Source: Phenylobacterium haematophilum (GTDB lineage: Bacteria; Pseudomonadota; Alphaproteobacteria; Caulobacterales; Caulobacteraceae). From it: 64,000 nt of DNA. Made by a program: the position numbers and the translations under genes. The notes below the pieces were generated by a model that made no database searches, was not told the DNA's origin, and was given only the letters and a program-made list of their open reading frames with translations. This document shows positions 28,318-38,146 of this stretch, in pieces (positions within the stretch are counted from its first letter, which is position 1; the number at the start of each line of letters is the position of its first letter). Where the stretch lies: contig NZ_JACIDK010000005.1 in NCBI RefSeq assembly GCF_014196295.1, positions 1-64,000 of the forward strand. The letters run 5' to 3'.

Positions 28318-31300
28318 CTAGTGGAAGTCGCGGCTGCGGATCAGGCCGCCGCTCACGCGATTGCGGATCTGCGGCGCCGGCCCGTCTTCGTCCTTCAGCT
28401 CGGCCAGGCGGTGCGACAGGTCGGTGAACCGGCGGGCGACCACGTGGATGACGTTGCTCTCGCTCTGGATCTGGCCGTGCACGACCATGAACGAGGCGGT
28501 CATCACCAGCCGCCGGTTGGCGGCGAAGGCGTCCTGCCAGACCACGATGTTGGCGACCCCGGTTTCGTCCTCCAGGGTCAGGAAAGTCACCCCCTTGGCG
28601 GTGCCTGGCCGCTGGCGCACCAGCACCAGCCCGCCGACCGAGACCAGCTTGCGATCCCGCACGGTCTTCAGGTCCGCCGCCCGGATCGCCCCCAGGCTAT
28701 TGAGGCTTTCGCGGAAGAAGCTGATCGGATGGGCGCGGAGCGACAGGCTGGTGGTGCGGTAGTCCTCCTCCACCTCGTGCGACAGGCTCATCAAGGGCAA
28801 TTCGACCTGGTGCTCCTTGACCCCCATGGCGGCCAGCAGCGGCGCGGTCTTCAGGCTGCTGGTTTCGTCGGCCAGCCCTTTCACCGTCCACAGCGCCTGG
28901 CGGCGGGACAGCCCCAGCCCGGCGAAGGCGTCGGCCTCGGCCAGCAGCTCCAATGAGCGCCGCGACAGCCCGGCCCGGACCGCGAAGCCCTCGACGCTGC
29001 GCACCCCGGCCTCGCGCGCGGCGACCAGGCGATCGGCCTCATCCTCACAGAACCCCTTGATCTGACGTAGGCCCAGCCGCACCGCGCGCAGACGGCCCTC
29101 CCGCGTCGCCGGCTCCAGGGTGCAGTCCCAGTCACTGGCCAACACGTCGGGGCCGCGCACCTCGACGTCGTGTTCGCGCGCGTCGCGGACCAGCTGGGCC
29201 GGCTGGTAGAAGCCCATCGGCTGGCTGTTCAGCAGCGAGGCCAGGAACGCGTCCGGCCAGCGCCACTTCACCCAGGCCGAGGCGTAGACCAGCAGGGCGA
29301 AGCTGATGGCGTGGCTCTCGGGGAAGCCGTAGGAGCCAAAGCCCTCGATCTGCTTGAAGCAGCGCTCGACGAAGGCCGGGTCGTAGCCGCGGCTCTTCAT
29401 GCCTTCCAGGAACTTGGTCTCGTACTCGCCGACGCTGCCAAGATTGCGGAAGGTCGCCATCGAGCGGCGCAGGCCGTCGGCGTCGTCGTCGGAGAACTTC
29501 GCCGCCTCGATGGCGATGCGCATCGCCTGTTCCTGAAACAGCGGCACGCCCAGGGTCTTGCGGAGAATGTTTTCGAGTTCGTCCTGCGGATGCTCCGGCC
29601 CCGGCCGCGGATAATCGACCGGTTCGATCTTGTCGCGGCGCTTGAGGTAGGGATGAACCATGTCGCCCTGGATCGGGCCGGGGCGGACGATCGCCACCTC
29701 GATGACCAGGTCGTAGAACTTCCTCGGCTTCAGCCGCGGCAGCATCGACATCTGCGCCCGGCTCTCGACCTGGAAGACCCCGACCGAGTCCGCCCGGCTC
29801 AGCATCTCGTAGACCTCGGGGACCTCCTGCGGGATGTGGGCGATGTCGGTGATCGGCCGACCCACATCCTCCGGCGGGATCATGTCGAAGCTCTTCTTCA
29901 GGGCGGTCAGCATGCCCAGCGCCAACACGTCGACCTTCATCAGGCCCAGCGCGTCGATGTCGTCCTTGTCCCACTCGATGAAGGTGCGGTCCTTCATGGC
30001 CGCGTTGCCGATCGGCACGGTCTCGTCCAGCCGCCGCTTCGTCAGCACATAGCCGCCGACGTGCTGCGACAGGTGGCGCGGGAACTTCAGCAGTTCCGTC
30101 GCCAGCCGAACCGCGCGGCGGATCTCGCGATTGGCCGGATCGAGCCCGGCCTGGACGATGTAGCTGTCAGGCACCTCCTCGCCCCAGCTGCCCCAGATGG
30201 TGCCGGCCAGGGCGGCGGTGACGTCATCGGTCAGGCCCAGCGCCTTGCCGACCTGGCGGATGGCCATGCGCGGGCGGTAGTGGATGACGGTGGCGACGAT
30301 GGCGGCGCGGTCGCGGCCGTAGCGGCGATAGACGTATTGCATCACCTCCTCGCGGCGGGCGTGCTCGAAGTCGACGTCGATGTCCGGCGGCTCGCCGCGC
30401 TTTTCCGAAATGAACCGCGAGAACAGCAGGTCCTGGTCGTCCTTGGTCGGGTCGACCGCGGTGACCCCCAGGCAGAAGCAGACGCACGAATTGGCGGCCG
30501 ACCCGCGGCCCTGGCAGAGGATGTCCTGCTCGCGCGCCCAGCGGACGATGTCGTGGACGGTCAGGAAGTAGTTGGCGAAGCCGAGCTTCTCGATGAGGTC
30601 GAGCTCGTGCTCGAGCGTCCGGCGCTCCTTGTCGCCCATGCCCTTCTCGAACCGCCACTGCGCGCCCTCCCAGGTCAGGTCGCGCAGGTGCTGGATCGCG
30701 TTCTTGCCCGGCGGCACCGGCTCGTCCGGATATTCGTAGCTGAGCTGCGAGAGGTCGAACTCAATCCGCTCGACGATCTCCAGGCTGCGCTCGACCGCGC
30801 CCGGATAGCGCGCGAACAGCCGCTCCATTTCGGTCGGCGACTTCAGGTGCCGCTCGGCGTTGGCGGCCAGCCGCAGCCCAGCCTCGTGAATGGTGCAGGT
30901 CTCGCGGATGCAGGTCAGCACGTCCTGCAGCGGGCGACGTTCGGCTGCGTGGTAGAGGACGTCGTTGGTGGCGACCATCGGCGCGCCTGCGCGCTCGGCC
31001 AGCGCCGCTAGCCGCGAAATCCGCTGCAGGTCGCGCGGACCGTAGTCGCGCGACGCCGCCAGCCAGACGTCGCCGCGCAGGTCGCCGGCGATCTGGACCA
31101 CCTGGTTCTCGAACGCCTCGTCCAGGCGGGCCGGCGGCACGATCAGCACCAGCTGGCCCTGAGCGTGGCCTGCGAAATCGCCCCAGTGCAGCTCGCAGCC
31201 GCCCTTTTCCGCCCGTAACTGGCCGAGCGTCAGCAGCCGGGTAAGGCGGCCGTAGGCCTCGCGGTCGGAAGGATAGCAGAGCAGCGACGGCGTGCCGTCG

Positions 31301-31527
31301 GCGAAGTCCAGCCGGCAGCCGGTCAGGGCCTTCACCGCAAAGGGCGTGTCCTTCATCGAACGCATCTGCGTCCAGGCCCGCACCACCCCGGCCAGGGAGT
31401 TGCGATCGGTGATCCCGATCGCCGCCATCCCCAGCATGCCGGCGGCGGAGACCAGCTCCCAGGGATGCGAGGCTCCGCGCAGGAACGAGAAATTGGTGGC
31501 GGTCTGAAGCTCGGCGTAGCGGGTCAT
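28318..31527 (-). CDS. dnaE2: Error-prone DNA polymerase DnaE2 (ImuC)
   Basis: A 1069-residue C-family polymerase of the translesion type. The N-terminal PHP domain starts [17 protein letters not shown] with [12 protein letters not shown]. The palm carries [17 protein letters not shown] and [17 protein letters not shown] with the acidic metal ligands (PDIDVD). Later come [12 protein letters not shown], the helix-hairpin-helix and an OB domain ([25 protein letters not shown]). Its length is near 1050-1080, as for DnaE2, and shorter than replicative DnaE. The ATG at 31527 overlaps the imuB stop as ATGA. It is last in the imuA-imuB-dnaE2 cassette and should be induced by DNA damage. Confidence 0.96.
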   Translation of the reverse strand: MTRYAELQTATNFSFLRGASHPWELVSAAGMLGMAAIGITDRNSLAGVVRAWTQMRSMKDTPFAVKALTGCRLDFADGTPSLLCYPSDREAYGRLTRLLTLGQLRAEKGGCELHWGDFAGHAQGQLVLIVPPARLDEAFENQVVQIAGDLRGDVWLAASRDYGPRDLQRISRLAALAERAGAPMVATNDVLYHAAERRPLQDVLTCIRETCTIHEAGLRLAANAERHLKSPTEMERLFARYPGAVERSLEIVERIEFDLSQLSYEYPDEPVPPGKNAIQHLRDLTWEGAQWRFEKGMGDKERRTLEHELDLIEKLGFANYFLTVHDIVRWAREQDILCQGRGSAANSCVCFCLGVTAVDPTKDDQDLLFSRFISEKRGEPPDIDVDFEHARREEVMQYVYRRYGRDRAAIVATVIHYRPRMAIRQVGKALGLTDDVTAALAGTIWGSWGEEVPDSYIVQAGLDPANREIRRAVRLATELLKFPRHLSQHVGGYVLTKRRLDETVPIGNAAMKDRTFIEWDKDDIDALGLMKVDVLALGMLTALKKSFDMIPPEDVGRPITDIAHIPQEVPEVYEMLSRADSVGVFQVESRAQMSMLPRLKPRKFYDLVIEVAIVRPGPIQGDMVHPYLKRRDKIEPVDYPRPGPEHPQDELENILRKTLGVPLFQEQAMRIAIEAAKFSDDDADGLRRSMATFRNLGSVGEYETKFLEGMKSRGYDPAFVERCFKQIEGFGSYGFPESHAISFALLVYASAWVKWRWPDAFLASLLNSQPMGFYQPAQLVRDAREHDVEVRGPDVLASDWDCTLEPATREGRLRAVRLGLRQIKGFCEDEADRLVAAREAGVRSVEGFAVRAGLSRRSLELLAEADAFAGLGLSRRQALWTVKGLADETSSLKTAPLLAAMGVKEHQVELPLMSLSHEVEEDYRTTSLSLRAHPISFFRESLNSLGAIRAADLKTVRDRKLVSVGGLVLVRQRPGTAKGVTFLTLEDETGVANIVVWQDAFAANRRLVMTASFMVVHGQIQSESNVIHVVARRFTDLSHRLAELKDEDGPAPQIRNRVSGGLIRSRDFH

Positions 31528-33050
31528 CCGAACACCCCGTGCATCCACCAGCGGGCCGGCGCGCCGGCTTCATAGAGTCCCTCGCGATAGACCCAGAACC
31601 GCGCGCCGTCCTGGTCCTCGACCCGGTAGTAGTCGCGAACGTGGCCGACGCTGACGTCGTCGATGTCGCCGCGCCACCATTCCTCGCCGATGCGCTCGGG
31701 TCCTTCGGCGCGGGCGACCCGGTGCAGGCGCTTGCGCCACTGGAACTGCCGCGGCGGGTCGTCGGGGGTGAGGGCCGTGACCAGGTCCAGCGGCTCAGGC
31801 TGGCGGAACAGCCGCAGCGGCCGCGGGGCCTCCGGGCTCCAGGCGCGCGGCGGGACCGCAGCCAGCGGCCCGGCCGGACGGGCCGACAGCTCGGGTACGT
31901 GGCTCTGCACAGGCGCAGTCTTCCAGACCCGCTCGCCCCCCAGCCGGTTGCTCAGACGGTCGACCAGCGGGCCCAGCCCCTCCTCGATCGCCGGCTCGGC
32001 GCCGGCGTCCAGGCGGACCTGGCGACCGGACACCGCTTCCACCGCCTCGGCCTCGAGGGTGACCACGTCGATCCCGAAGCCGGGGTCGATGGTTTCCAGC
32101 TTGGGCGCCAGCAGCTTGGCGATCCGAACCGGGTCGCGAGCCGCGAGCGCCGTCCCGATCTCCAGCGGCAGGGCCCGTCCGTCGAGGCGGTGGAATACGA
32201 GGCGGAAGCGGCGCGCGCCCCGGCCTTCCTGTTCCAGGCGCGCGCACAGTTTGGCGGCGACGTCGCAGGTCACCCGCTGCAAGTCCTCCAAGGCGCTGAT
32301 CGGCTCGAAGAAGGCCAGCCGCGCGAACCACGGATGCGGCGGGCGACGGAAGCTCAACGCCTCCTCCGCGCGGCCCATGGCCTGGTCGATCCGCACCAGG
32401 GTCTGTTGGCCGAACCGGCGAGCCAGCGGCGCGCGCGGCAGACCCAGGATCTGCAGCAGCAGCCGCAGCCCCAGCCGCTCCATCTGGGCCGCCGCCGCCG
32501 GGGCCAGCCGCAGGGCGGCCGGCGGCAGATAGGCCAGCAGGTCGGCTTGACCGTTCGGCGGGGCGATGATCTCCGCCCCCTTGCCATAGTGTGCGAGCGC
32601 CCAGGCCGCGCCGGGCGTGTCGGCGACCGCGCCGCGCACGAAGATCCCGTTGGCCGCCAGCCGCGCGCGATAGTCGGCGAGCAGTTGCGCTTCGCCGCCC
32701 CACAGGTGGGCGACGCCGCTGATGTCTAGGAAGAGGCCGTCCGGGGCATCTTCGGCCACGGCGGGCGAGTAGCGCACCGACCAGTCGGCCAGAGCGGTCA
32801 GGGCCTCGGCGTCGGCCTCCGGCTCGCTCTCGGCGACGACCAGATCAGGGACCAGCGCCATGGCGTCGGTCGCCTTCTGCCCGGGAAACAGGCCCAGCGC
32901 CCGGGCGGCCTTGTCCGCCGCCGCCAGCCGGCGCGCGCCCTTGACGGTTTCGACCAGGGCGAAGGGTTCAGGCGGAGAGTCTGACGGGTTCCGCCGGCGC
33001 CAGTTGGCGATCGCCCAGTTCGGCGACCAGGCGCAGAGGATGCGGGCCAT
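31524..33050 (-). CDS. imuB: ImuB, catalytically inactive Y-family polymerase
   Basis: A 508-residue Y-family homologue that bridges the beta clamp, ImuA and DnaE2 during SOS mutagenesis. The N-terminus [17 protein letters not shown] lacks the DxDxF acidic motif of active Y-family enzymes, and the second acidic site (SxDE) is replaced by [16 protein letters not shown]. Fingers and little-finger regions are retained ([21 protein letters not shown]), and a C-terminal extension continues to the residues [14 protein letters not shown] ([10 protein letters not shown]). The start at 33050 lies 83 bp inside imuA, in another frame. Operon order imuA-imuB-dnaE2 is the standard one. Confidence 0.94.
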   Translation of the reverse strand: MARILCAWSPNWAIANWRRRNPSDSPPEPFALVETVKGARRLAAADKAARALGLFPGQKATDAMALVPDLVVAESEPEADAEALTALADWSVRYSPAVAEDAPDGLFLDISGVAHLWGGEAQLLADYRARLAANGIFVRGAVADTPGAAWALAHYGKGAEIIAPPNGQADLLAYLPPAALRLAPAAAAQMERLGLRLLLQILGLPRAPLARRFGQQTLVRIDQAMGRAEEALSFRRPPHPWFARLAFFEPISALEDLQRVTCDVAAKLCARLEQEGRGARRFRLVFHRLDGRALPLEIGTALAARDPVRIAKLLAPKLETIDPGFGIDVVTLEAEAVEAVSGRQVRLDAGAEPAIEEGLGPLVDRLSNRLGGERVWKTAPVQSHVPELSARPAGPLAAVPPRAWSPEAPRPLRLFRQPEPLDLVTALTPDDPPRQFQWRKRLHRVARAEGPERIGEEWWRGDIDDVSVGHVRDYYRVEDQDGARFWVYREGLYEAGAPARWWMHGVFG

Positions 33051-33756
33051 TCTCGGCCTCCCAAGTGTATGCGGCCTCGGCTTCCATCAGCCACGCGCCG
33101 GTCCGCCCGCCCCGGCAGCGCTCCAGTTCGACCCGCCAGCGCGGCGGCCCCAGGCCGAATTCTCCCGACCCAGGTTCGCTGGGCGCAGGCGTGATCTTCC
33201 AGCGAGTGGCGGCGGCCGACCCCGCACTCTCCTTGCGGGCCTGCCCGCCATAGGGCCGACGACGGATCATGAAGCCGGTGGCCCCATGCTTTTCGCAGGC
33301 CAACTGCAGCCGCCGCCCGGAGGTCAGGTTCACCCCTTCCACCTCGGCGAAGACGGCGGCCACGCCGAGGGTCGATAGCGCGTCTTCGCTCACCGCCAGC
33401 GCCTCGTCCTCGTCGCGGGCGCAGACCTGGATCAACCGTTCGGCCGGGAAGCCGAGCCCGACCAGGCCAGGGGCGAAGAGATCGTCCCGTCGCAGGATCC
33501 AGACCGCCTGTCCGCGGCGGGCCAGCGGCGCGGCGGTCAGGGCGGCGAAGGCGGCGGGGCTGGCGCCGATCTCGGTCTCCATGCCTGCCCCGAGCAACTC
33601 GTGCCACTGGCCCAACGGCAGTCCGCCGCCCGGCAGGCAGGCGTCGATCGCGGCGGCCCCGAACGGGAGGGATTCGGAGTCCGCCCGTCCGCCCGCCTCA
33701 AGGGCGGCGATCTTCGCCTTGAGAGCCGCCAGGCGGCTGTCGCGAACACCGGACAT
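32968..33756 (-). CDS. imuA: ImuA, RecA-like mutagenesis protein
   Basis: A 262-residue RecA/SulA-fold protein of the ImuA family. It begins with a helix (DSRLAALKAKIAALEAGG), then SLPFGAAAIDACLPGGGLPLGQWHEL as in RecA-like folds; the classical P-loop is degenerate, so ATP hydrolysis is not assured. The centre has FAPGLVGLGFPAERLIQV. ImuA inhibits or directs RecA and helps load the ImuB-DnaE2 complex. It is first in the operon and lies 20 bp downstream of a LexA box. The ATG at 33756 is the natural start and the 3' end overlaps imuB by 83 bp. Confidence 0.92.
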   Translation of the reverse strand: MSGVRDSRLAALKAKIAALEAGGRADSESLPFGAAAIDACLPGGGLPLGQWHELLGAGMETEIGASPAAFAALTAAPLARRGQAVWILRRDDLFAPGLVGLGFPAERLIQVCARDEDEALAVSEDALSTLGVAAVFAEVEGVNLTSGRRLQLACEKHGATGFMIRRRPYGGQARKESAGSAAATRWKITPAPSEPGSGEFGLGPPRWRVELERCRGGRTGAWLMEAEAAYTWEAENGPHPLRLVAELGDRQLAPAEPVRLSA

Positions 33757-33775
33757 GGCTTTTTCGTTCTCCGAA

Positions 33776-33790
33776 GTTCTTCTTTTGTTC
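33776..33790 (-). promoter_or_regulatory. LexA (SOS) box of the imuA-imuB-dnaE2 operon
   Basis: On the plus strand the sequence is GTTC-TTCTTTT-GTTC (33776-33790), the direct-repeat LexA consensus GTTC-N7-GTTC of alphaproteobacteria. A further GTTC lies at 33766-33769. The box is 19 bp upstream of the imuA start codon, the right place for repression. Motif and gene content agree, so the assignment is strong though not experimental. Confidence 0.8.
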
Positions 33791-33905
33791 TAGTTTCGAC
33801 GGCGAGAGAGTCAAGCACCTCACAGTGGCGCCGCCGCGCAGCGGACCCCCAACATCGAAGGCTGCACGATGGGCAGGTCGGCCGACAACGCCCACAGCCG
33901 GTCGG

Positions 33906-34206
33906 TCACCAGAGACAGCGCAGCCCCTCGGCGAACAGACAGGTGAATTTGTCGCGGCTCATGCCGCCTCTCCGCAGCCAGGCCTTCAGCGTATCCAGCT
34001 CGGCCAGGATGTCGTAGGCGGCCACCCAGTCATGCTGCTTGTACGATGAGAGTGAGGGCGTCGAGCGGCTGGGCCTTGCCGCCGAACACCGCGAACATCT
34101 TCTTGTTCACGTAGAGCGCGCGGTGAAAGCCCGTCCCGGGCCCCCGGCAAGCTCATCCGCAGGCCGTGAGCAGGGCCTTGGCCCGCTGGTGCGGCGTCTG
34201 GGACAT
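33906..34206 (-). pseudogene. Decayed gene remnant, possibly MmcQ/YjbR-like
   Basis: Within the 520-bp gap between imuA and serA the minus strand shows short protein-like pieces in different frames: MSQTPHQRAKALLTACG (from 34206), then GFHRALYVNKKMFAVFGG and QPLDALTLIVQAA, then YKQHDWVAAYDILAELDTLKAWL up to a stop at 33906. Switching frames between plausible pieces is what frameshift decay looks like. The middle piece resembles the MmcQ/YjbR family (a xVxxKMFAxF strand), but this is an impression. The rest of the gap (33791-33905) holds nothing I recognise apart from the SOS box at its edge. Confidence 0.35.
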
Positions 34207-34237
34207 GGGACCTCCCTGCGGAGGCCGAAGTGCGCAA

Positions 34238-34267
34238 GGCCGCGCCGCCCGGCAAGGCGGCGCGGCC
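34238..34267 (-). terminator. serA terminator hairpin
   Basis: A perfect 12-bp inverted repeat, GGCCGCGCCGCC (34238-34249) with GGCGGCGCGGCC (34256-34267), around a 6-base loop and 9 bp past the serA stop. On the minus strand it is followed by TTGC. It is the strongest hairpin in this part of the window and is well placed to end serC-serA transcription. Confidence 0.65.
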
Positions 34268-34276
34268 CGCGACAGA

Positions 34277-35851
34277 TCAGAAGCGCAGGGTGCGCGCTTC
34301 CTTGACGTGCGGCAGGGCGCGGATCTTCTCGACCAGCGTGTCGCCCGGATCCTGATCGACGCCGACCAGGGCGATGGCGTCTTCCCCGGCCGAGACGCGG
34401 CCGAGGTTGAAGGTGGCGATATTGACCTGCGCTTCGGCCAGCAGCGCGCCGAGCGCGCCGATGAAGCCCGGCTTATCGAGGTTGTTGACGTAGAGCATGG
34501 TCGGGGCGAACGGGGCGTCCAGGTCCATGCCCTTGACCTCGACGACGCGCGGGGCGCCGGCGATCACGGTGCCGGCGAACGAGCGCTTGCCGAGCGCCGT
34601 GGTGACGGTGATCCGCACCAGGCTGTCGAAGATCGGCGAGTCGTCCTGCTTGCTCTCGGAGACGGTGATGCCCCGATCCTTAGCCACGGCCGGCGCCGAG
34701 ACCATGTTCACCTCGGCCAGCATCGGGCGCATGGCGCCGGCCAGCGCCGCGGCGGTCAGCGGGCGGGTGTTGAGGTTGGCGACTTCGCCTTCGTAGGCGA
34801 TGTCCACGGCCTTGACCTCGACGTCGACCATCTGGCCGGCGAAGGCGCCCAGGCGCTCGGCCAGGGCTACGAACGGCTTCAGCTTCGGGGCTTCGTCGGC
34901 GGTGACCGAGGGGCTGTTCAGGGCGTTGGAGACCGCGCCGGTGAGCAGATAGTCGCTCATCTGCTCGGCGACCTGCAGGGCCACGTTCTCCTGGGCTTCC
35001 ATGGTCGAAGCGCCCAGGTGGGGGGTGGCGATGAAGTTCTCGGCGCCGAACAGCACGTTTTCCTTCGCCGGCTCCTCGACGAACACGTCGAAGGCCGCGC
35101 CGCCGATGTGGCCTTCGTCCAGGCCCTTGCGCAGGGCCGCTTCGTCGACGAGGCCGCCGCGGGCGCAGTTGACGATCAGCACGCCCTTCTTGGTCTTGGC
35201 CAGGTTCTCGGCCGACAGGATGTTGCGGGTCTTGTCGGTCAGCGGGGTGTGCAGGGTGATGACGTCGGCGCGGGCCAGCAGCTCTTCCAGCTCCACCTTC
35301 TCGACGCCGATCTCGACGGCGCGTTCAGCCGACAGGAAGGGGTCGTAGGCGACGACCTTCATCTTCAGGCCGTTGGCGCGGTCGGCGACGATGCCGCCGA
35401 TGTTGCCGGCGCCGATCAGACCCAGGGTCTTGGCGTACAGCTCCACGCCCATGAAGCGGTTCTTTTCCCACTTGCCGGCCTGGGTCGAGACGTCGGCGGC
35501 CGGCAGCTGGCGGGCCAGGGCGAACATCATGGCGATGGCGTGCTCGGCGGTGGTGATCGAGTTGCCGAACGGGGTGTTCATCACCACGATCCCCTTGGAG
35601 GTCGCAGCGGGGATGTCGACGTTGTCGACGCCGATGCCGGCGCGGCCAATGACCTTCAGGTTGCCGGCGGCGGCGATGACGTCCTTGTCGGCCTTGGTGG
35701 CCGAGCGGACGGCCAGGCCGTCATAGTCGTTGATGATCTTGAGCAGCTCCTCTTTCGACAGGCCGGTCTTCACGTCGGCGTCGACGCCGCGTTGCTTGAA
35801 GATGTCGATGGCGGCCGGGCTCAGCTTGTCGGCGATAAGGACGCGGGGCAT
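34277..35851 (-). CDS. serA: D-3-phosphoglycerate dehydrogenase
   Basis: A 524-residue NAD-dependent enzyme oxidising 3-phosphoglycerate in serine synthesis. It has the substrate-binding start MPRVLIADKLS, the nucleotide loop GLIGAGNIGGIVADRA, the LHTPLTDKTRNIL segment, NCARGGLVDEAAL, and the catalytic histidine in ATPHLGAST. The C-terminal ~200 residues form an ASB plus ACT regulatory pair (PGFIGALGALLAEAQVNIATFNLGR), the long bacterial form. The frame is open to 35896, but the ATG at 35851 has GGAAAT before it and a normal N-terminus. serC lies 84 bp upstream on the same strand, so they form an operon. Confidence 0.96.
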   Translation of the reverse strand: MPRVLIADKLSPAAIDIFKQRGVDADVKTGLSKEELLKIINDYDGLAVRSATKADKDVIAAAGNLKVIGRAGIGVDNVDIPAATSKGIVVMNTPFGNSITTAEHAIAMMFALARQLPAADVSTQAGKWEKNRFMGVELYAKTLGLIGAGNIGGIVADRANGLKMKVVAYDPFLSAERAVEIGVEKVELEELLARADVITLHTPLTDKTRNILSAENLAKTKKGVLIVNCARGGLVDEAALRKGLDEGHIGGAAFDVFVEEPAKENVLFGAENFIATPHLGASTMEAQENVALQVAEQMSDYLLTGAVSNALNSPSVTADEAPKLKPFVALAERLGAFAGQMVDVEVKAVDIAYEGEVANLNTRPLTAAALAGAMRPMLAEVNMVSAPAVAKDRGITVSESKQDDSPIFDSLVRITVTTALGKRSFAGTVIAGAPRVVEVKGMDLDAPFAPTMLYVNNLDKPGFIGALGALLAEAQVNIATFNLGRVSAGEDAIALVGVDQDPGDTLVEKIRALPHVKEARTLRF

Positions 35852-35935
35852 GGGAATTTCCTTGCGGATAAGGGGTAGGCGTCCTCGGCTCCACACGGTT
35901 TACGGGCGTGAAGTCGCGAGGACGCGAGAAGGGCC

Positions 35936-37105
35936 TTAGGCGGCTTGCAGTTGCTCGAGGGTCGTGGCGAACGCCCAGTCGAGCCACGGCGTCAGGGCCT
36001 CGATGTCCGAGGTCTCGACCGTGGCGCCGCACCAGATGCGCAGGCCGGCCGGGGCGTCGCGGTAACCGCCGATGTCGAGGGCCGCGCCCTCTTTCTCGAG
36101 CACCGCGGCCAGCTTCTTGGCGAAGTCGGCCTGGGCGTCGTCATCCAGGGCGGTCACGCGGGCGTCGACCACCTTCAGGCAGACCGAGGTGTTCGAGCGA
36201 GTCGCCGGGTCGGCGGCCAGGAAGTCCACCCAGTCGGTCTTCTCGACCCAGGCGGCCAGGGCCGCCAGGTTGGCGTCGGCGCGCCGCTGCATCTCGGCAA
36301 GGCCGCCGATCTGGGCGCCCCACTTGAGGGCGTCGATGGCGTCTTCCACGCAGAGCATCGAGGGCGTGTTGATCGTCGCGCCTTCGAAGATGTCCTTGGC
36401 CAGCTTGCCGGCCTTGGTCATGCGGAACAGCTTCGGCATCGGCCAGGCCGGGGTGTAGCTTTCCAGGCGGGCGACCGCGCGCGGCGACAGGATCAGGATC
36501 CCGTGCGCGCCTTCGCCGCCCAGCGCCTTCTGCCAGGAGAAGGTCACGACATCGAGCTTGGCCCAGTCGAGATCCTGGGCGAAGGCGGCGCTGGTGGCGT
36601 CGCAGATGGTGATGCCTTCACGGTCGGCGGCGATGAAATCGGCGTTCGGGACGCGGACGCCCGAGGTGGTGCCGTTCCAGGTGAAGACGAGGTCGGCGTC
36701 CTTGCGCACCTTGGTCAGGTCCGGCAACTCGCCATACGGCGCATCCAAGACCTCGGCCGGCAGCTTCAGCTGCTTGGTCACGTCGGTGACCCAGTCCTTG
36801 CCGAAACTCTCGAAGGCCAGCAGCTGAACTGGCTTGGGGCCCAGCATCGACCACATCGCCATTTCCACGGCGCCGGTGTCCGATCCCGGCACGATGCCGA
36901 TCAGGAAGTCGTCCGGAACCTCCAGCACCTGGCGGGTGCGTTGGATCGCGTCCTGCAGGCGCGCCTTGCCCAGCTTCGAGCGGTGCGAGCGGCCGAGCAC
37001 GGCGTTCTGGAGATTTTCGGGGGTCCAGCCGGGGCGTTTGGCGCACGGGCCGGAAGAAAACTCGGGGCGAGCCGGGCGCATGGCCGGCTTGGCGAGGGTC
37101 GTCAT
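35936..37105 (-). CDS. serC: Phosphoserine aminotransferase
   Basis: A 389-residue PLP-dependent aminotransferase of fold type I, making phosphoserine from 3-phosphohydroxypyruvate and glutamate. It starts [27 protein letters not shown], the alphaproteobacterial type with the [12 protein letters not shown] segment; the PLP lysine lies in [14 protein letters not shown]. The ATG at 37105 is preferred over 37120 because GGGAGA precedes it by 8 bases; the open frame to 37195 is not used. A compact hairpin precedes the gene (see below). Serine biosynthesis partners SerA follow downstream. Confidence 0.95.
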   Translation of the reverse strand: MTTLAKPAMRPARPEFSSGPCAKRPGWTPENLQNAVLGRSHRSKLGKARLQDAIQRTRQVLEVPDDFLIGIVPGSDTGAVEMAMWSMLGPKPVQLLAFESFGKDWVTDVTKQLKLPAEVLDAPYGELPDLTKVRKDADLVFTWNGTTSGVRVPNADFIAADREGITICDATSAAFAQDLDWAKLDVVTFSWQKALGGEGAHGILILSPRAVARLESYTPAWPMPKLFRMTKAGKLAKDIFEGATINTPSMLCVEDAIDALKWGAQIGGLAEMQRRADANLAALAAWVEKTDWVDFLAADPATRSNTSVCLKVVDARVTALDDDAQADFAKKLAAVLEKEGAALDIGGYRDAPAGLRIWCGATVETSDIEALTPWLDWAFATTLEQLQAA

Positions 37106-37136
37106 AGCGATGTCTCCCATCCTTACAGATGAGCTG

Positions 37137-37154
37137 CACCCCGTTGGGGGGGTG
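37137..37154 (-). ncRNA. Candidate serC leader RNA hairpin
   Basis: On the minus strand, 31 to 48 bases before the serC start, CACCCC-CCCAAC-GGGGTG forms a perfect 6-bp stem, followed by CAGCTCATCTGTAAGG and the ribosome site. A structured serC leader motif has been described upstream of serC in alphaproteobacteria. I cannot confirm that this matches its consensus, so the call rests on position and stem only. Confidence 0.4.
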
Positions 37155-37236
37155 TGGCCCGCGGCGGAGAAACTCCGGATCGCGACGCGGCGCAAGCGAA
37201 AGTTTTCGAATTCGACGCGAACCGTCGCGTAATCGC

Positions 37237-37662
37237 CTAGGCGGGGCGCCTGAGCCGCTGCCGCCAGCCGACGATCGCCCCGACCAGCAGACAGATGACA
37301 ATCCCGAGGAAATTCAGGTTGTTGATCCAGGCGTAGAGCACGTCGACCGGGCGTGATGTGACGATGTAGAACGCATGCAGGCTGAACTGCACGGCGTAAA
37401 GCAGCATCACCCCGCCGAGCCAGAAGCTGGCGAAGCTGACGGTGATGATCAGCAGGCTGATGGCGGTGAGCCCGTCGAGGGTGAGCCGCGCGAGCGCCTG
37501 GGCCGATTCCGGTAACAGCAACCCGCTCAGGATCGACAGAACGACGTTGGCGCCGACGATGGCGCCGCCGACCCGTTCGGCGAAGTCGCCCTTCCAGAGG
37601 GCCAGCAGCGAGATCCCCAAGGTGAGGGCGATCAGGCCAAGAACGATCGGTGATGTCGGCAT
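37237..37662 (-). CDS. Four-helix inner membrane protein of unknown function
   Basis: A 141-residue hydrophobic protein with four probable transmembrane helices (residues ~4-22, 34-50, 66-92 and 112-134) and a short Arg-rich C-terminus ([10 protein letters not shown]). I do not recognise the family. It lies 132 bp upstream of serC and on the same strand, but the serC leader hairpin lies between, so operon membership is unclear. ATG at 37662; codon use is ordinary for this genome. Confidence 0.65.
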   Translation of the reverse strand: MPTSPIVLGLIALTLGISLLALWKGDFAERVGGAIVGANVVLSILSGLLLPESAQALARLTLDGLTAISLLIITVSFASFWLGGVMLLYAVQFSLHAFYIVTSRPVDVLYAWINNLNFLGIVICLLVGAIVGWRQRLRRPA

Positions 37663-37668
37663 AACACT

Positions 37669-37694
37669 GCGCCCCTAACTCGCATTAGGGGCGC
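37669..37694 (-). terminator. Hairpin between the two small unknown genes
   Basis: GCGCCCCTAA (37669-37678) and TTAGGGGCGC (37685-37694) are a perfect 10-bp inverted repeat with a 6-base loop, 33 bp past the end of the helical protein gene and 7 bp before the membrane protein start. It likely terminates the upstream gene. There is no T-tract. Confidence 0.5.
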
Positions 37695-37726
37695 AGCAAC
37701 AGTTAATCTATTGCAACCAAGTCGGC

Positions 37727-38062
37727 TCAGCCGACTTCGCGCATCGCGGTCACGGTTTCACGCTTCCGCATGGCCGGCTTGTCCATGTAGCCAAGCTTGG
37801 TGCGGATGCCGAGGCGCAGCTGGGCTTCCGCCAGCTCGTTGTGCGCGCCGACCATGGCGCTCCGGGCTTCTCCCAGGGCCTTGATGGCTTCAACCATCTT
37901 CACCTGCACTTCGTCAGCGAAGACGAGCGAGGCGTTAACTTCCGAACGGGCTTTCAGCAGATCCGCCAGCAGTTCGGTGGCTTCGACCATGGCTTGGTCA
38001 ACCGCCGCTTCCGTCGAGAACAACTTGGTCGCGACACGCTGCGCGACAAACGCCTTTTCCAT
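37727..38062 (-). CDS. Small helical protein of unknown function
   Basis: A 111-residue soluble protein, almost all alpha-helical, with Ala/Glu/Leu-rich segments (AAVDQAMVEATELLADLLKA; VKMVEAIKALGEARSAM; NELAEAQLRLGIR). No enzyme motif or signal peptide is visible; it may be an oligomeric or partner-binding protein. I do not know the family. ATG at 38062 follows AGGGG. The 214-bp divergent region with the hybrid kinase contains TTAACC and GATTC motifs, hinting at cell-cycle control. Confidence 0.65.
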   Translation of the reverse strand: MEKAFVAQRVATKLFSTEAAVDQAMVEATELLADLLKARSEVNASLVFADEVQVKMVEAIKALGEARSAMVGAHNELAEAQLRLGIRTKLGYMDKPAMRKRETVTAMREVG

Positions 38063-38082
38063 GGGGAACCCCTCCGAGGAAA

Positions 38083-38146
38083 TTAACCAACTCCGTCAAG
38101 GTAAACCGGAGGTTAAATTCTACCTAGGAGATTCATGTTCCGTTAA
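38083..38146. promoter_or_regulatory. Possible CtrA half-sites and a CcrM methylation site
   Basis: The 214-bp divergent region holds TTAACCA at 38083, TTAA at 38113 and TTAACCA at 38143, at exact 30-bp spacing, plus a GATTC (GANTC class) at 38130. TTAACC is the CtrA half-site and GANTC the CcrM methylation target in Caulobacterales. The downstream genes are the small helical protein (left) and the hybrid kinase (right). The motifs are short and may be chance, but the spacing is notable. A stem CCACGAT/ATCGTGG (38147-38153 and 38174-38180) also lies here. Confidence 0.35.

Noticed and set aside
29170..31011. 613-codon plus-strand open frame opposite dnaE2
   Set aside because: Rich in Arg/His/Asp/Val, lies within dnaE2, no motifs; shadow.
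34166..35878. 570-codon plus-strand open frame opposite serA
   Set aside because: Low-complexity, no motif and no ribosome site; shadow of serA.
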